Shown here one piece after another: positions 1-12,999 of a stretch of DNA of 64,000 bases. The first letter of the stretch is position 1, and every line of letters starts with the position of its first letter. The position numbers were made by a program, and so were the translations under genes. The notes below the pieces were generated by a model. That model was not told where the DNA came from, did no database searches, and was given only the letters and a program-made list of their open reading frames with translations. Source of the stretch: Taenia hydatigena (lineage: Eukaryota > Platyhelminthes > Cestoda > Cyclophyllidea > Taeniidae); NCBI GenBank assembly GCA_036345935.2, contig JADWOT020000005.1, positions 19,012,369 through 19,076,368 on the forward strand, written 5' to 3'.

Positions 1-1521
1 GACACAAGAATTCTAAGTACCACTCATTGCAAAGGACAATCAAAGTCAAGCACGCGCTCAGCAGCAGAGGAAGCAGGAGGCAGAATATAAAGGTGCTTGG
101 AGGCGGTGTCACGTGCAGAAATCAGATGCTAGTAGTGAACTATATGCAATCAAATGGATAAAAGAAATGGAGGCAGTAGAATTTCTTTAAAATTATTATT
201 ACTGGTGTGGAGAAGAAATTAGTAAGTAAAATCAGATGCAGACAGAAAAACATGAGTTCATAGAAAATAGCACGGATAATCTGAACATAAAAGTGAGTAA
301 CAGTAAGAAAACTTGAAGATAAAACAAAAAAATCATGAACCGAAAGTTCCCTTAATCGAATCTCCAAAACAAATTATTATAACAAAGCCTTAATCTAAGC
401 CCCGGGTAGCCGAAATCCTCGTCACTGCCAGAGCTGACACCTAAGATAAAATATAATCTGGGGCCAAAGTCACTGCCCAAGGTTGCCGATTGCCAAGCTA
501 AGGTGGCAGACGAAATCACAAGTCAGTCGTGACCTACAACCAAAACTAGTGACGGGGGGCGCAAGCCAAAGCCAACGCCCGAGCCTCCAATGGGATCTGT
601 GCTCATTTGAAATTTGAAGCCTTTTCCAAGGACTCAGTTGAAACTGCAGCAAAAGCTCCTACCTTAGACCAGAGCCGGACCCTCGTCTCCAGCAAGAGTT
701 GAAAAAATTATACGAAGGAGTCGGCTAACAGCGTTTACTTCTGCTATTGAACAAATTCTACGCGGCGCAACTTAGCTGTGGGACGTGCCTTCATTTCATT
801 CGGTCCCCGTTCCTCCATCATCCTTGTTCCAACCATTCACTTACGTACTCTAGCGCCTTCCACTGCTAAAAATTTGTTTCCTAACACAGCATTAGATAAC
901 ATTTGATGCCGCAAGTGACAGTCGGAGTCCACTACCAGCTTCCTATCCATTTGGAAAACGCTCAGTACTGTATCCACAATCGAACCCATTAATTTCATCA
1001 TTTCCGCCAAGTAATTTGGAAACTGCATCGTCAAAAGCCTCAGTTTAAGGCCAGTTCACGAGGGGAGCTTGACGCTGCCGTCTGGTGGGAGCACCAACCG
1101 CAACCCTGATGGGAGGATGCAAAGACTGCATCGACCCCACCGCAATGGCCAACACTCAGGACAAGTCTGAACAACCGCAGATTCAAGAAGCGAAGAACAA
1201 CTCACCGGAGAAAAATTGCGAACAAAGCCCAAACTCTCCAAACCACCCAAACTCCGTCAAAGAAAAGCGCACCACCTCAGGGATATTTTGCCTTATTCCC
1301 CACCGCAGCACCGAATATACCACCATAATCAACCAAACGCCAACAAACGAAGTATCCAAAAGCATCTCAACACAGCACGCAAACCCGGTTAATAAAGCAA
1401 CGCAATCTACAGCTCATACTTAACAACACCTTACAATTTAAGCCCCACAAAATCACAACAAAATCAGCGCATTAGAGCATATATTTGCCACGAAACAAAA
1501 AAGCACAAAACATGGAGGCAA
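1..1521. other. Intergenic stretch downstream of HSP70 copy 1
   Basis: No convincing gene. Several short open frames exist on both strands, but none has a recognisable domain, a splice-consistent extension or conserved motifs. The last few hundred bases before 1522 should contain the 3' UTR of the minus-strand HSP70. Confidence 0.5.
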
Positions 1522-3489
1522 TTAGTCCACCTCTTCAATGGTGGGACCACGGCCACCTGAACCCGCATCTCCACCCATACCGCCGCCTCCCATACCTCCT
1601 GGCATCCCACCTCCCATGCCTCCTGGCATCCCACCTGCACCACCTGCCTCCTGGTACATCTTCGTTATGATGGGATTGCACACACTCTCCAACTCCTTCT
1701 GCTTATGCTCGTACTCCTCCTTCTCCGCCTGCTGGTTACCATCCAACCACTTCAGCGTCTCCTCACACTTCTCCGTTATCCTCCTCCTATCCGACTCGCT
1801 TATCTTGTCCTTCACCTTCTCGTCCTCCACCGTCGACTTCATGCTGAACGCATAACTCTCCAACCCGTTCTTCGCCGCCACTCGATCTCTCTGCTTCTCA
1901 TCCTCCTGCTTGAACTTCTCCGCGTCATTCACCATCCTCTCTATCTCCTCCTTCGACAAACGACCCTTGTCGTTGGTGATGGTGATCTTGTTCTGCTTCC
2001 CTGTCGACTTGTCCACCGCTGACACATTGAGGATGCCGTTGGCGTCGATGTCGAACGTCACCTCTATCTGAGGCACACCACGCGGCGCCGGTGGGATACC
2101 CGACAACTCAAACTTCCCCAACAAGTTATTGTCACGCGTCATTGCACGCTCACCCTCGTACACCTGAATCAACACTCCCGGCTGATTGTCCGAGTACGTT
2201 GTAAATGTCTGTGTCTGCTTCGTCGGAATCGTCGTGTTGCGCTTTATCAACGCCGTCATTACACCACCCGCCGTCTCCAGACCCAACGACAGTGGTGCCA
2301 CATCCAACAGCAACAGGTCCTGCACCGCCTCCGACTTGTCACCCGTCAGAATGGCCGCCTGCACCGCCGCACCGTACGCCACCGCCTCATCCGGATTGAT
2401 TGACTTGTTCAACTCACGACCGTTGAAGAAGTCCTGCAACAACTTCTGCACCTTCGGAATACGCGTCGATCCACCCACCAGCACTATCTCGTGCACAGCA
2501 CCCTTGTCCAACTTCGCATCACGCAACGCCTTCTCCACCGGATCCAACGTGCTGCGAAAGAGGTCGGAGCACAACTCCTCAAACCGGGCCCGTGTTATCG
2601 ACGTGTAGAAGTCGATGCCCTCCAACAGCGAGTCTATCTCTATGTTCGCCTGCGCACTCGAACTCAGCGTCCTCTTCGCCCTCTCACACGCCGTCCTCAG
2701 ACGTCGCACAGCTCTCTTGTTTGCCGTCAAATCCTTCCCCTTGTGCTTTCGCTTGAACTCCTCCACAAAGTGATTCACCAAACGTGAATCAAAGTCCTCA
2801 CCACCCAGATGCGTGTCACCAGCCGTCGACTTCACCTCAAATATCCCATCCTCGATGGAGAGGATGGACACATCGAACGTCCCTCCACCCAAATCGAATA
2901 TGAGCACATTGCGCTCCCTGTCCACCTTCTTGTCCAAACCATACGCAATAGCCGCCGCCGTCGGCTCATTGATTATGCGCAGCACATTCAAGCCTGAAAT
3001 TGTGCCCGCATCCTTCGTCGCCTGACGTTGACTGTCGTTGAAGTACGCAGGCACCGTGATCACTGCATCGCTCACCTTCTTGCCCAAGTACGCCTCCGCC
3101 GTCTCCTTCATCTTTAACAGCACCATCGACGATATCTCCTCCGCGCTGAATTGCTTCCTCTCACCACGATACTCCACCTCAATCTTCGGCTTGCCTCCCG
3201 CATTTATCACCTTAAACGGCCAGTGCTTCATGTCGTCCTGCACTGCCCTGTCGTCGAAACGACGCCCAATCAGACGCTTCGCATCGAACACTGTATTGGT
3301 GGGGTTCATCGCCACCTGGTTCTTCGCCGCATCGCCGATCAGACGCTCCGTATCCGTGAAGGCCACATAACTCGGCGTCGTGCGGTTGCCCTGATCATTC
3401 GCAATTATCTCCACCTTGCCATGCTGAAACACACCCACGCACGAGAACGTTGTTCCCAAATCGATACCCACTGCTGGCCCTTTCGACAT
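1522..3489 (-). CDS. HSP70: Cytosolic HSP70 chaperone, copy 1
   Basis: Intronless 655-residue inducible-type cytosolic HSP70, an ATP-driven foldase that works with J-domain partners and nucleotide exchange factors. The three family signatures are visible: IDLGTTFS near residue 9, [12 protein letters not shown] in the middle of the ATPase domain, and [14 protein letters not shown] near its end. The interdomain linker [13 protein letters not shown] follows, then the substrate-binding domain, a helical lid, a Gly/Met-rich GGMPGGM tail and the terminal EEVD that docks TPR co-chaperones. I chose the start at MSKGPAVG (3489); the frame stays open 11 codons further, but the family begins here and the arm copies share only this start. 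The protein is identical to the two arm copies. The coding DNA appears identical from about 1544 to 3471, with silent differences only in the first six and last eight codons, while the flanks are unrelated. This suggests gene conversion. Lack of introns and upstream heat-shock elements fit heat induction. Confidence 0.97.
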   Translation of the reverse strand: MSKGPAVGIDLGTTFSCVGVFQHGKVEIIANDQGNRTTPSYVAFTDTERLIGDAAKNQVAMNPTNTVFDAKRLIGRRFDDRAVQDDMKHWPFKVINAGGKPKIEVEYRGERKQFSAEEISSMVLLKMKETAEAYLGKKVSDAVITVPAYFNDSQRQATKDAGTISGLNVLRIINEPTAAAIAYGLDKKVDRERNVLIFDLGGGTFDVSILSIEDGIFEVKSTAGDTHLGGEDFDSRLVNHFVEEFKRKHKGKDLTANKRAVRRLRTACERAKRTLSSSAQANIEIDSLLEGIDFYTSITRARFEELCSDLFRSTLDPVEKALRDAKLDKGAVHEIVLVGGSTRIPKVQKLLQDFFNGRELNKSINPDEAVAYGAAVQAAILTGDKSEAVQDLLLLDVAPLSLGLETAGGVMTALIKRNTTIPTKQTQTFTTYSDNQPGVLIQVYEGERAMTRDNNLLGKFELSGIPPAPRGVPQIEVTFDIDANGILNVSAVDKSTGKQNKITITNDKGRLSKEEIERMVNDAEKFKQEDEKQRDRVAAKNGLESYAFSMKSTVEDEKVKDKISESDRRRITEKCEETLKWLDGNQQAEKEEYEHKQKELESVCNPIITKMYQEAGGAGGMPGGMGGGMPGGMGGGGMGGDAGSGGRGPTIEEVD

Positions 3490-3609
3490 TGTTTTTCTGA
3501 GACTGATAGTAAACGCAGGCAAAACCAGACGTCAGAGACGAGCAACAAACAACGAACCAACAACCCGAAGTTGCTTTAGTCGTAGTCTCGCAAGCTTGTC
3601 CAGGTGCCC

Positions 3610-3682
3610 TTTTATTCAATTTTCGCGCAATTCCAAAACATTTCATTTGTGCACGCGTAATTCCAGAATGTTCTCACCCAAT
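3610..3682 (-). promoter_or_regulatory. Heat-shock promoter of HSP70 copy 1
   Basis: Upstream of the minus-strand HSP70 start lies a perfect three-unit heat-shock element at 3661-3673 (TTCcaGAAtgTTC on the plus strand). A CCAAT box is at 3678-3682, and a TATA-like AATAAAA on the minus strand is at 3610-3616, about 120 bp before the start codon. The spacing suits an HSF1-driven promoter. Apart from these motifs the sequence does not resemble the promoter of the arm HSP70 genes. Confidence 0.7.
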
Positions 3683-6600
3683 CACTAATTAGCGTAAGCT
3701 CAAGTCATTTCTTATTGGCTGATGCTTTAATGCACTCCCGCACATTGCAGCTTCTCCTCCGTGATTGATTTGCTTCGCCCGCCGTGCCATTGCTCAAGCT
3801 CAAGTTAAGGTTTAGTGCTAAGCTCATAGCAACGATTAATTTAGCAACTAAAATAACTGTTCGGATGAATTTTTTGATTTGTCTGCGTCGCTTGGCCACA
3901 CTGTGTTTTGAGTGTGTGGGTTTAATTCGTCATAAACTTGATAACTAACTACAAGAATACCTGAGCTTTGATGGTGCATCATGCTTTTGATTGGAAGCAG
4001 CTACGTACATCAGGAATGTGTGTTGTTCAGTCAATGTAGTTGCAAGAGAAGGTCTGAACCTTGACAAGTGTTCGGTGCTTCCTTCTTACCATACCGCAGG
4101 AAACGCTGCAACGAATGCATCGAAGCTACCCAAAAGGGAAGTTGGGAAAGTATCCACAACATCTCGATGGGCTCCATTCGTTTGAGATCAGCCTCATCGG
4201 ATTTTAGCCTCAATTTAAAGGATTATGGTCAGTGTGGAGTTCCCCTCAGTCAATTGCTCGGTGATTGGATGTGATGTGGGGAATGCATGCATGGTTCTGG
4301 GAAATCAGTGTTAAGTAAATTTTATGGACTAAAAGTGCCGCATTAGATATGGTTATGGAATCGGTGCGATACGAAAAATCCTCACTAACAGAACGCAGAA
4401 AATTTGGAGTTTGCTTTAATGGCTGAATCTTCGAATAAACAGTCTATTACAGTCTTCTTGCCTTTTTTGCGGTTTGAGTAAACCTGGGTACCGAATTGTT
4501 GTGGAGGTTAGATAAAGGTTGACAGACCGCAGTGAGACAAGGTGTCTGCCATGTTTGTGAGCATTGAGGTCTCCTTATTTACTCGAAATAAGTGCAGAAT
4601 ATTGTCGACGCATAAGTCCTTCACCCATTATTAAACAGCCCTACTTCTTTCATCCCTGTTCCAATATACTCGAGTACAGGACCCTCAAAGAGCAGTAAGT
4701 TTTGTTAAAGGAAACGCTATTGTTTTCCCCTCACATTCCTTATTCAAGAGTCTGTGATAGTACTTCGCGAAAGCTTTAGCCCGGAAATGTACGAAAGCGG
4801 TAAGGTGTTTCCAAAAGGAATGGGCCGATTACTGTAGTATTGAAGAAGAGCCAGTATTTAAATGGATAGGAAATCTCCCAACCGTCCCCTTATTCGTTCC
4901 CTAATGTGATGTGAGTCTCGTTCTGCATCCTCCCCTAATTAGTCTTCCACAAGTAATCACAAGACAGGAACAAAAGTTACACGACGTCAGGTCTTCACCG
5001 CGAGCAGGCTTCATGATCCCTTGTAGTCCCTTCACAACTATGCTGCAGAACTCCAATGAGGTGTTTTCCAAAGCTAGCTTATGCTCTTCGGTGAACACAG
5101 TCGTTACAATGCTCATTCTTTATGGAAAAACCAGCTTCTCACCAAGTCCACTGCATGAACCTCACCACACACGTCGAATCCTCAAGTATTCGCCATTAAT
5201 TCATTATTCTCCTCTCAGGCATTGCTGCTATAATTCTGCTAATTCATTCCCCGCGTCTGTATTCACTCTGGATTTCCTCATCTCCCCGTTCGCTGTTACG
5301 CTCACAGGTCTTCTACAGACGGCTGAGGCTCATTCAGGGCAGAACTTGCTGCCCCAATGACTGTGCTGGGGAGGTAACTGGGAATCAAAGTGGATGCTAA
5401 AAGTCGGCTTGATTGCAACAGTCATTTTGGCAGGGATCACCGCATAATCACGCATCCACGCAACATGGGTCTTACGATGACCTTCAGCACTTAGCAGTAG
5501 CAGTAGACGTATCCGTTTGGCTGCAACTTGGTCTAAAATACTTAGACAAAACAACTGCAAACCTGGTGAGGCGTAAAGTGTGGGATGCTAAAATTATCTC
5601 ACTGTGCTGCTTTCAAGATTGTTAAAGATCAAATTAAAATACGAATACCACCTTACTGTTGAACAGCTGTGCCAAAGTGGCAAACAATTGGCAACTTTCC
5701 TCAAGAATGAATTTCTTTTGATAGATGAACGACAAATTTAGTAATCACACTTGAGACCATTTCTGATAAACCTGGAAGACTTAGTGAGGGTTAACATTCA
5801 AACACAGCAGCAATTAAACACCGCAAAGGGTTTGCGTCGAAGCAGATGGAATTGTGCTATAAATGGGTAATGTGTAATTTAATTGCCCACTCTGGACGAC
5901 AAGGCTCCCATCCCAACGACAGCCAAAGGTAATAACATCACAACGCAAGGTTTGCCCATGAGCTCTAACAGTGCTGCACTAAAGCACACGGTGGCACATG
6001 CGAAAACTGAAATAAAGGAACTAAGACAGTTGACTCAAACACTTTACCCCATCACCTAGCCTCTTAGTCGTGCAAATTCGTCTCCATCAAGTAATGATGT
6101 TCTGCGCACATCCTGGCTTACTAATAAGTTACAGGACGAAACAAAATGTTGTTGCCAGGTTTCGCCTTTGATAATGCTGACACAATATCGAGGAGGCGGT
6201 AGAATCATATACGAGCATGCCAGTGAAGGGTAACCCAATTTGGTTTGTAAAGACAAGTCAGAGCTGTCCGGCTTCAGCACTATTCTAATTACTGAGGTAA
6301 TAAAAAGCACACATTTGCCTACTGCAACGATCAGGAAAAATCGCCAAACAGAAAGAGCGCTTCTGGCCTAAAAATTGAAATTCTAATGCTACCACGTTAA
6401 GGAATCGCCAGTGCTACCTTGTTTCGCCACATAAATCGTGATTGGAAAATCATTATGAACACTTCACGGATCGGGGACATCACACTTGTCTTCTTTGATA
6501 AATAGACATTGCTAATCGCTACCGACACAGCACATTGTAAATGAGTTTTTCGTCCATGTTGTGTTCCGCCGTTATTATGTATGTGCACGCATCAGCACGG

Positions 6601-7470
6601 CATTAGCAACTGCGTCAGTGAGGGAACGCATAGAAAGCAAAAGTTTTGGGAAGCGCCCACTGTGAAGTTCGGTGATCTGCGAATCATCAGACGTCTACCA
6701 TTGGCAGCACGCACTTGTTGTTATATCTACAATGAAAAAATAAACGTAGTAGTTTAGGGTGTAGAAGTGCTGAAATGCCAGTCCAATCACTCATGGCTGA
6801 CAATATCCCGATATTTATGCGGTGCCATCCAATTAAGCACGACTGTCTGCCCTAGCATAAAATAGGGCAAATGAAGATGCCGGCTAAGTGAATCGGTGTG
6901 ACTAGATTAGTCCAGCTGTACAGTTAATTCAGTAGGTCAGCATGTCACATGCCTGCGCAATGCTCGTGGTTACTTGTGCATGCCCAAGAGTATCATCGTC
7001 GTAAAAATTAGTCTTCATCTCAGGCGCTTTATCATTAATATTTTTATTCATAAGAACTAAGATAGACGTTTGTAGCAAGCATAAACTAATGTAATGTCGT
7101 CGAAATTAGGCTGGAGTGAGTTATAAACCAAGGTAAATTAAGGCTGCATTCGATGCGGGTTGAGATGCTGCAGCAAAGTGGGAAAAAAAATTACAGAGAA
7201 AAGTACTAATTGTATTGAGCGTGCCTGCAAAATTTAAGTGTTCATTGTAATATGTAAAGTATGAAAACTAAATGGTTTTGCCAAATATGAAGCCGTATCT
7301 ATTTTGGGAGCTGCAATTCCTAATCCTACAGTAGCTGTAGTATAATCAATTCACTAAAATAAATTGCATGCAAAGTACCATGCACTGACATATATTCATC
7401 GCCTCAAATCCACAAATAAGGTGTGTCGTCTAACAGCAGATATCATTTCCCGCCAAAACCCATCATCCCT
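3683..7470. other. Gene-free spacer between HSP70 copy 1 and the left repeat arm
   Basis: About 3.8 kb with only short open frames lacking recognisable domains. I see no RNA gene or organised repeat. It ends at the abrupt left boundary of the large inverted repeat. Confidence 0.5.
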
Positions 7471-8496
7471 GATAAGGCGATAAACTGGTCTTCGCCTGGC
7501 ATGAATTGGCAAACGCCAAGCCACTGCAACTGAAAGTTAGGCGGATCTCAGGCAACATGATGACGGCGACAACATGTGCACGCACACGTTGGCAGCATTA
7601 TGCCAAACGCAATATGGACCGGTGGTGCATTTTCCCTGCCACCGCGCAACAAGGCAGGATGACAGAACTGCCTTACCCAATTGCATTGCACTCAACCCCC
7701 GCAATCCACTTATCACTCACACCACCGTAATCCCATGATCGGAGTATTACAGCTCCTCCCCTCCTTACCTCAGATCGACCATCGCCTCTGCGACATGACA
7801 GAAGAGCTTCGTCGGGCTGCAACAACCAACTGGACTGATATGCTTCCGGCTACTCCTAGGAGGTGGGGCTCTGGCCATTGCCCCCAACCCTTCCTGCACT
7901 CGCGCCAAACTCTGTGTGCAGTCATCAAGGCATATGAATTCAACTTCAAGCATGGATCTTAATTCATTTCTTATCATTACTCTTCAAGTGTCGGTCCAAT
8001 GATACTCATCTGCCAACTTCTTGAAGTCGTCCACTCTTCCATTCACGATGCACGAGGCATGGATGTGGGCACGGTAACTACTAAAGTTTGAGAAAAAAGT
8101 AATTCATTTGTGAGGCTTCTATACATTATCCACTCCAAACCAACGCCTTATTGGTTTGGACTGTGAACCGCCATGTGATGTTCACAGCACCCTCCAGACG
8201 AACGCTTTCAATCCGCCGTACTGAGGGGCATTAATGCCATTCTCCTGCATTGTAATGGTCACCGTTTGCATGAACTAGTAAGCATCCAAGCCACATGTGT
8301 GTACTGGCTGAAAGAGTGAAGGGTCAATGAGGAGGTGTCGTTGACAGGCATGATGGAAATGATTAGGTGTCATGTCTTCATTCAACCATTGACACTGTCG
8401 GCCAATACCGACACTGCATCCACGTGTTCACTTCGTTATTCTTCTCTCAACACGTGGTTAGTTCGCTATCAAGCCCAAACCTTCGTTTCGACTACC
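7471..8496. other. Outer non-coding part of left arm
   Basis: No recognisable gene. Short open frames here recur mirrored in the other arm only because the DNA itself is duplicated. Confidence 0.5.
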
Positions 8497-8597
8497 ATAC
8501 ATGCATACATACATACATGCATACATACAACATACATACATACATGCATACATACATACATACATACATACATACATACATGCATGCATACACACAC
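8497..8597. repeat. (CATA)n microsatellite, left arm
   Basis: Imperfect CATA/CATG tetranucleotide array downstream of the divergent HSP90 stop codon. The right-arm counterpart (about 29625-29755) is longer by 32 bp, i.e. eight units. Tyr-Ile-His-Thr or Met-Tyr-Val-Cys reading frames across it are by-products of the repeat. Confidence 0.95.
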
Positions 8598-8817
8598 CTG
8601 ACAGTTCCCAACGCTTCTCTCCCAATTCCACCTTTGTGCCTCCACCTTTCTCCTGTCCATCCCAACCTCCACTACTCCACACCCCATCCATCACTTCTCC
8701 ACTCCCACACCCACATCACAACACAAGCGTTTGCAACAGTTCAGAATTACACTTCTGTCCTCTCAAGTGCACAACCTCGCAGTGTACAACTCCACGCAGT
8801 CTGTCCATACAGTAATC

Positions 8818-11021
8818 CTAGTCAACTCCACCCACGGCACCACCGTCATCTCCAGCTTGCACCAATACAGCCTCATCAGGATCAGCTTTCACCCCCTCTC
8901 TGTCCTTCGTACCGTCACCCTCCGGGATCTCCAAATACACTCGAATCAATGCATGAATCGTGTTAGTGTGAGTCTTCGGCTCCTCCAACGGAAAACCAGA
9001 ATCCAGCAGTGCTGTATTATATAGCATAACAAGGATATCACTGCAAATCTTGTTTGGCATACCATCAGTCGAAAGCATTTTCTTCAGACCAATTATTATC
9101 TCGTCGTGGGGATTAATCTCCATGTGCTTCTTTGCACTATTATTTCGTACGGAGTGCGGATTCCGCAGAGCCTGCGCCTTCCCGATGCGCTGCATGTTAG
9201 CAGACCAACCGAAGGTGGAGGTAACGATGCAACAAGGTGACGTGACTAGCCTACATGAGACTCGTACGCTCTCAACTCTCTTTCCCAGTATCTCCTCCAT
9301 CTTCTCACAGGTCGCCTTGAAATCGTCCACCATATCCTCTATCCGCTCCCTCGGCACCACCGCCATCGTCGTCGTCGTCTCCTCCTCCGCCTTCTTCTCT
9401 GACAATTGGAGACCTAGCCTCGACACACACACCAAACTCTTGCCCAAATACTCGGTCATTTCATTCACCACATACTCGTCCATTGGGTCCACCATAAACA
9501 GCACCTCAAGATCACGCGCCTTCAGTTCCTCGATAAAGACTGAGTCTCTCACGCTCCCCATGCTCTCACCAACAATGCAATAGATGTCACTCTGACCTTC
9601 CTTCATTCGAGTCACGTAGTCCCTCAAACCAATCATCTCGTCACCGCTCTTTGACGAGTGGTAACGCAACAGATTGGCTAGTTCTTTGCGATTCGCTCTA
9701 TCCTCATACACACCGAGCTTAATGCTCCTCAAAAAATTGCCATAAAATATGCTGTAGATCAGTGGATCCTCCGCCATCTCCTGCATCAGCTCAATGCTCT
9801 TCCTCACCAAGTGTCTACGAATCGCTCGCACAACAGCACTCTGCTGTATTGCTTCACGACTAAGGTTCAGAGGCAGGTCTTCCGAGTCGATAATTCCGAA
9901 AAGAAAGTTCAAGTAGCCCGGAATCAGGTTCTCGCACTCTTCTGTCACAAATACCCTTCTCACATAGAGCTTGATGTTGTGTGCCCTTCCATTCCTGCTG
10001 AAATAGTCCGCAGGAGGACGTCTTGGTACAAACAACAGTGCACGAAATGCCAATTCACCCTCAACTGAGAAATGCTTCACAGCCAAGTGGTCCTCCAAAT
10101 CTGAGCTCAACCACTTATACAACTTGCCGTACTCCTCACCGCTGATGTCATCTGGATTGCGCATCCACAGTGGCTCGGTCCCATTCAACACAACTTCACC
10201 AACAACTTTTCCTTCCTTCTTCCACTCCTCACAGTCCATAACAGTCCGCATCTCCTCCTCATCACAGGATAATTTTATAGGGTAGGCGGTGAATTCGGAG
10301 TACTTACCCACAATTGCCTTAATCACATGCGGCTCCAGGTACTCCAGATACTGATGCCCTTTCATGTGAAGAATCACCTTAGTGCCACAGCTCAATGACT
10401 CATCATTCCATGCACGAATGGTATAAGACCCATCACCTGACGACTCCCACATGTATTGCTTGTCATCGTTACTCTTGGAGACAACCTGCACCTTGTCTGC
10501 AACAAGGAAGGCGGAGTAGAAACCCACACCAAATTCTCCGATCATGGCGACATCATCACCACCGCCTTTCAATGTCTCCATGAAGGCTCTCGTGCCCGAG
10601 TGTGCAATTCTACCCAAATTCTTCACCAACTCGTCCTTTGTCATGCCAATTCCCATATCCACGATGGTCAGTGTGGCATCAGCCTTGTTCGGCAGAATCT
10701 ACGTGGAAAATCGCAATTTCAAACACTGGCACACTCAATCGGAATGCATACTTAAGTTTATGGTAAAAAAGAAAAAAAAACGGTCACCCTGATACACAGT
10801 TCCGCATTGGTGTCAAGTGCTGATGGTTGCATGAGACTCTTGTAGCGGATCTTGTCCAAAGCATCAGAAGCGTTGGAGATCAATTCTCGCAAGAAGACAT
10901 CCTTCTTGTGATAGAAGGCACTAGCCAGGAGATGTAGCAGTTGACAGGTGTCTGCCTGAAAGACGAGAGTCTCAGCCTTCTGCTCTGTCGTAGCATCAGT
11001 TGCGGTCTCCTGGTTAGACAT
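8818..11021 (-). CDS. Divergent HSP90 paralogue, left-arm copy (2 exons)
   Basis: Coding exons are complement(8818..10698, 10788..11021), joined across an 89 bp GT-AG intron (10699-10787), giving 704 residues. The N-terminal GHKL ATPase domain is present: catalytic Glu in [16 protein letters not shown] (Glu46), nucleotide-contact Asp92 in DMGIGM, and [10 protein letters not shown]. The middle-domain catalytic Arg is retained in [10 protein letters not shown], and the C-terminal domain is recognisable ([17 protein letters not shown]). Unlike the canonical gene in the spacer, the charged linker is almost entirely missing, and the C-terminus reads AVGGVD instead of MEEVD, so TPR co-chaperone docking is probably lost. 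It differs from the right-arm copy at least at residue 182 (Cys here, the usual Arg there) and residue 635 (Val/Ile). The intron sits at exactly the same phase-0 site as in the canonical gene, so the two are paralogues by DNA duplication. It is probably a functional cytosolic specialised chaperone, but loss of Arg182 may weaken this copy. Confidence 0.9.
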
Positions 11022-12999
11022 GTTAATGCTCAAAACCACGCAATCCAGAGGAAAATCGATGGGGCAGAAATTTCCAGATCATCAATTATCACCTCCACCA
11101 ACCAGATTACAGGAGTATGACTGAGTACAATCCGATTGGTCGAAGAAATCGCCACAACTGTGAGAAACTGGAGCCCGCGCTCCCTTCCATTGCCTATGTT
11201 TACTGGCACAGATACATGACCAACACCTTTCAATGCAACCTGTAAGCCGCAACTCAACTCACTTCCCACCTCATTCGACCCAGTGAACCATGATAACACA
11301 GAACCTGCCACTGTCATTACCAAGGGGGGAGAGGGGTGGCATTTGCTACACTCACTCATTTCAGCAACGCTTCGTAAGAGCGAACATGCAGGGCTATTTA
11401 CTGTCCATAACGAGAAGAACGATATTGGTCGAAATTGACAAGTCCATCTTCGCACTGAGATGTAGCCTTACATGCCACGTCATTTGGCTGTATGTTCATT
11501 TGACGCTCCCAAATGGGCACAAGGGGATAGACTTGCATTGAGAATGTGAAATCGGTTTTCGGTATCAAGTGTACACATCTACGCAGACGTCAGCAGATCC
11601 GTTGAAGGACCATAGCTCGATCTTGCTAGTAATTTCACTGCGGTTTATTGTATAGTTAGCGAAATCGACTTATTGACGGCCTCCTCAAAAGGCTAGTTGA
11701 GTAGACTGGGCGGCATGTTGAACAACATATGAGAGGCATTCATTCATTCTCTCCTCTAAAAGGAGTAGGAAGAAACCTTCATTCGACTTTGTTAGCCACC
11801 CGTAGTATTGAGGCCTTCGATTGCGGTGTTTTTTGCGGATGACCCTCCGACCCTTTAGTTCATGCACACAGCACACCGATTAGGCATTAGCACCTACCAC
11901 ACCGATAAGACGTTAGTAAGAGAAGGCGTATTGTCAATCGTCAGATTTGACGATCAATGGCATCGCACACCACAGCAGTGTGGACACTTTTCTCATCGCC
12001 TTAAAGGCACGAAGGGGTCAGAACAGACCACTGGGGAGCAAGACAACCTATGCACGAGACCAAGTTTAATGTATTTATGGGAAATCCTACGGTCCAGTGG
12101 TAGTGTCATAAAAGCAAACAAATGCTGCGACTACTTAGACTGCAGTCATCAAGGGATTCAAATGCACCCACTTGTGAGGGCGGGCGACCAAGCGCACATC
12201 ACATTCAATCGTGTCACCCGGTAGTGTTGCAGGTCAGGGTGAGTCAAACCAATGCGCATTCGCAGCGGGCCTCTGATTTGCTGACCAAATCATCAGTCTA
12301 ACATTGCAGATGCCACGCTCTCCAATCGGTGTGCTGAAGTCCTTCCTCAGGCACCAGCATAGCGCTGCATTCAGCCACGCAACACGTCACTGCTACCCTC
12401 CAAGACATTTACGGTTCCATGTAAGACACCATGATTCTGACGCACCAGGCAGACTTAAGCCTTCTCGCCGCCTCACCCGTGAGCCAGGCAGAGAAAGCAC
12501 GACCCGCTCGAGGCTATCAATCATGGCAGCAGTGTTCGGCAGTCTACCTCACAAGAAGGGCTTCAAGCTCACTACGTTCAAACCGCAGAATCCCCACCGT
12601 AGCTAACTTAGAGCCGGCAGCCACCCCATAACACGGCTCGTCACTGCCCTCACTCCCATCCCATTTCCGCATACACCCACCCGCGTGCCACGCGTCACCC
12701 CACAAAACAATTTCCACCAGCAATCACTAACCCACCCGAGGACGAAGCCGCCGATATACAATCCCGAACTCCAACGACCCAAGCCCCGGCCACTCGAGAC
12801 CCAAAACGCGTACCTCAACCAAGCAAATAACCACGATCACCACACAAATCCCAACGACGACACAAAACAGCAAAAAAACGCCGTCAAGTGTATCTACACT
12901 CGCAATTCAGATACACATCGTCAACAGGAAAATGAAAGATACATTTACACACGCACACAAAACACCTGGAATGCACGAAGCAAAACGACGCAGCAACCT
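11022..12999. other. Left-arm spacer between HSP90-like gene and HSP70
   Basis: About 2 kb containing the 5' side of the HSP90-like gene and the 3' side of the HSP70. Open frames of 60-140 codons have no recognisable domains. No strong heat-shock element was found near the HSP90-like start; only a partial GAAatTTC palindrome lies about 50 bp upstream of it. Confidence 0.5.

Noticed and set aside
1085..1423. 112-codon plus-strand frame rich in Asn, Pro and Thr
   Set aside because: No domain, no splice context, lies in the HSP70 3' region.
2186..2608. 140-codon antisense frame present in all HSP70 copies
   Set aside because: Conserved only because the sense HSP70 DNA is conserved; no independent start context or domain.
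8367..8966. 199-codon frame with Tyr-Ile-His-Thr repeats
   Set aside because: Microsatellite artefact continuing antisense through the HSP90-like 3' end.
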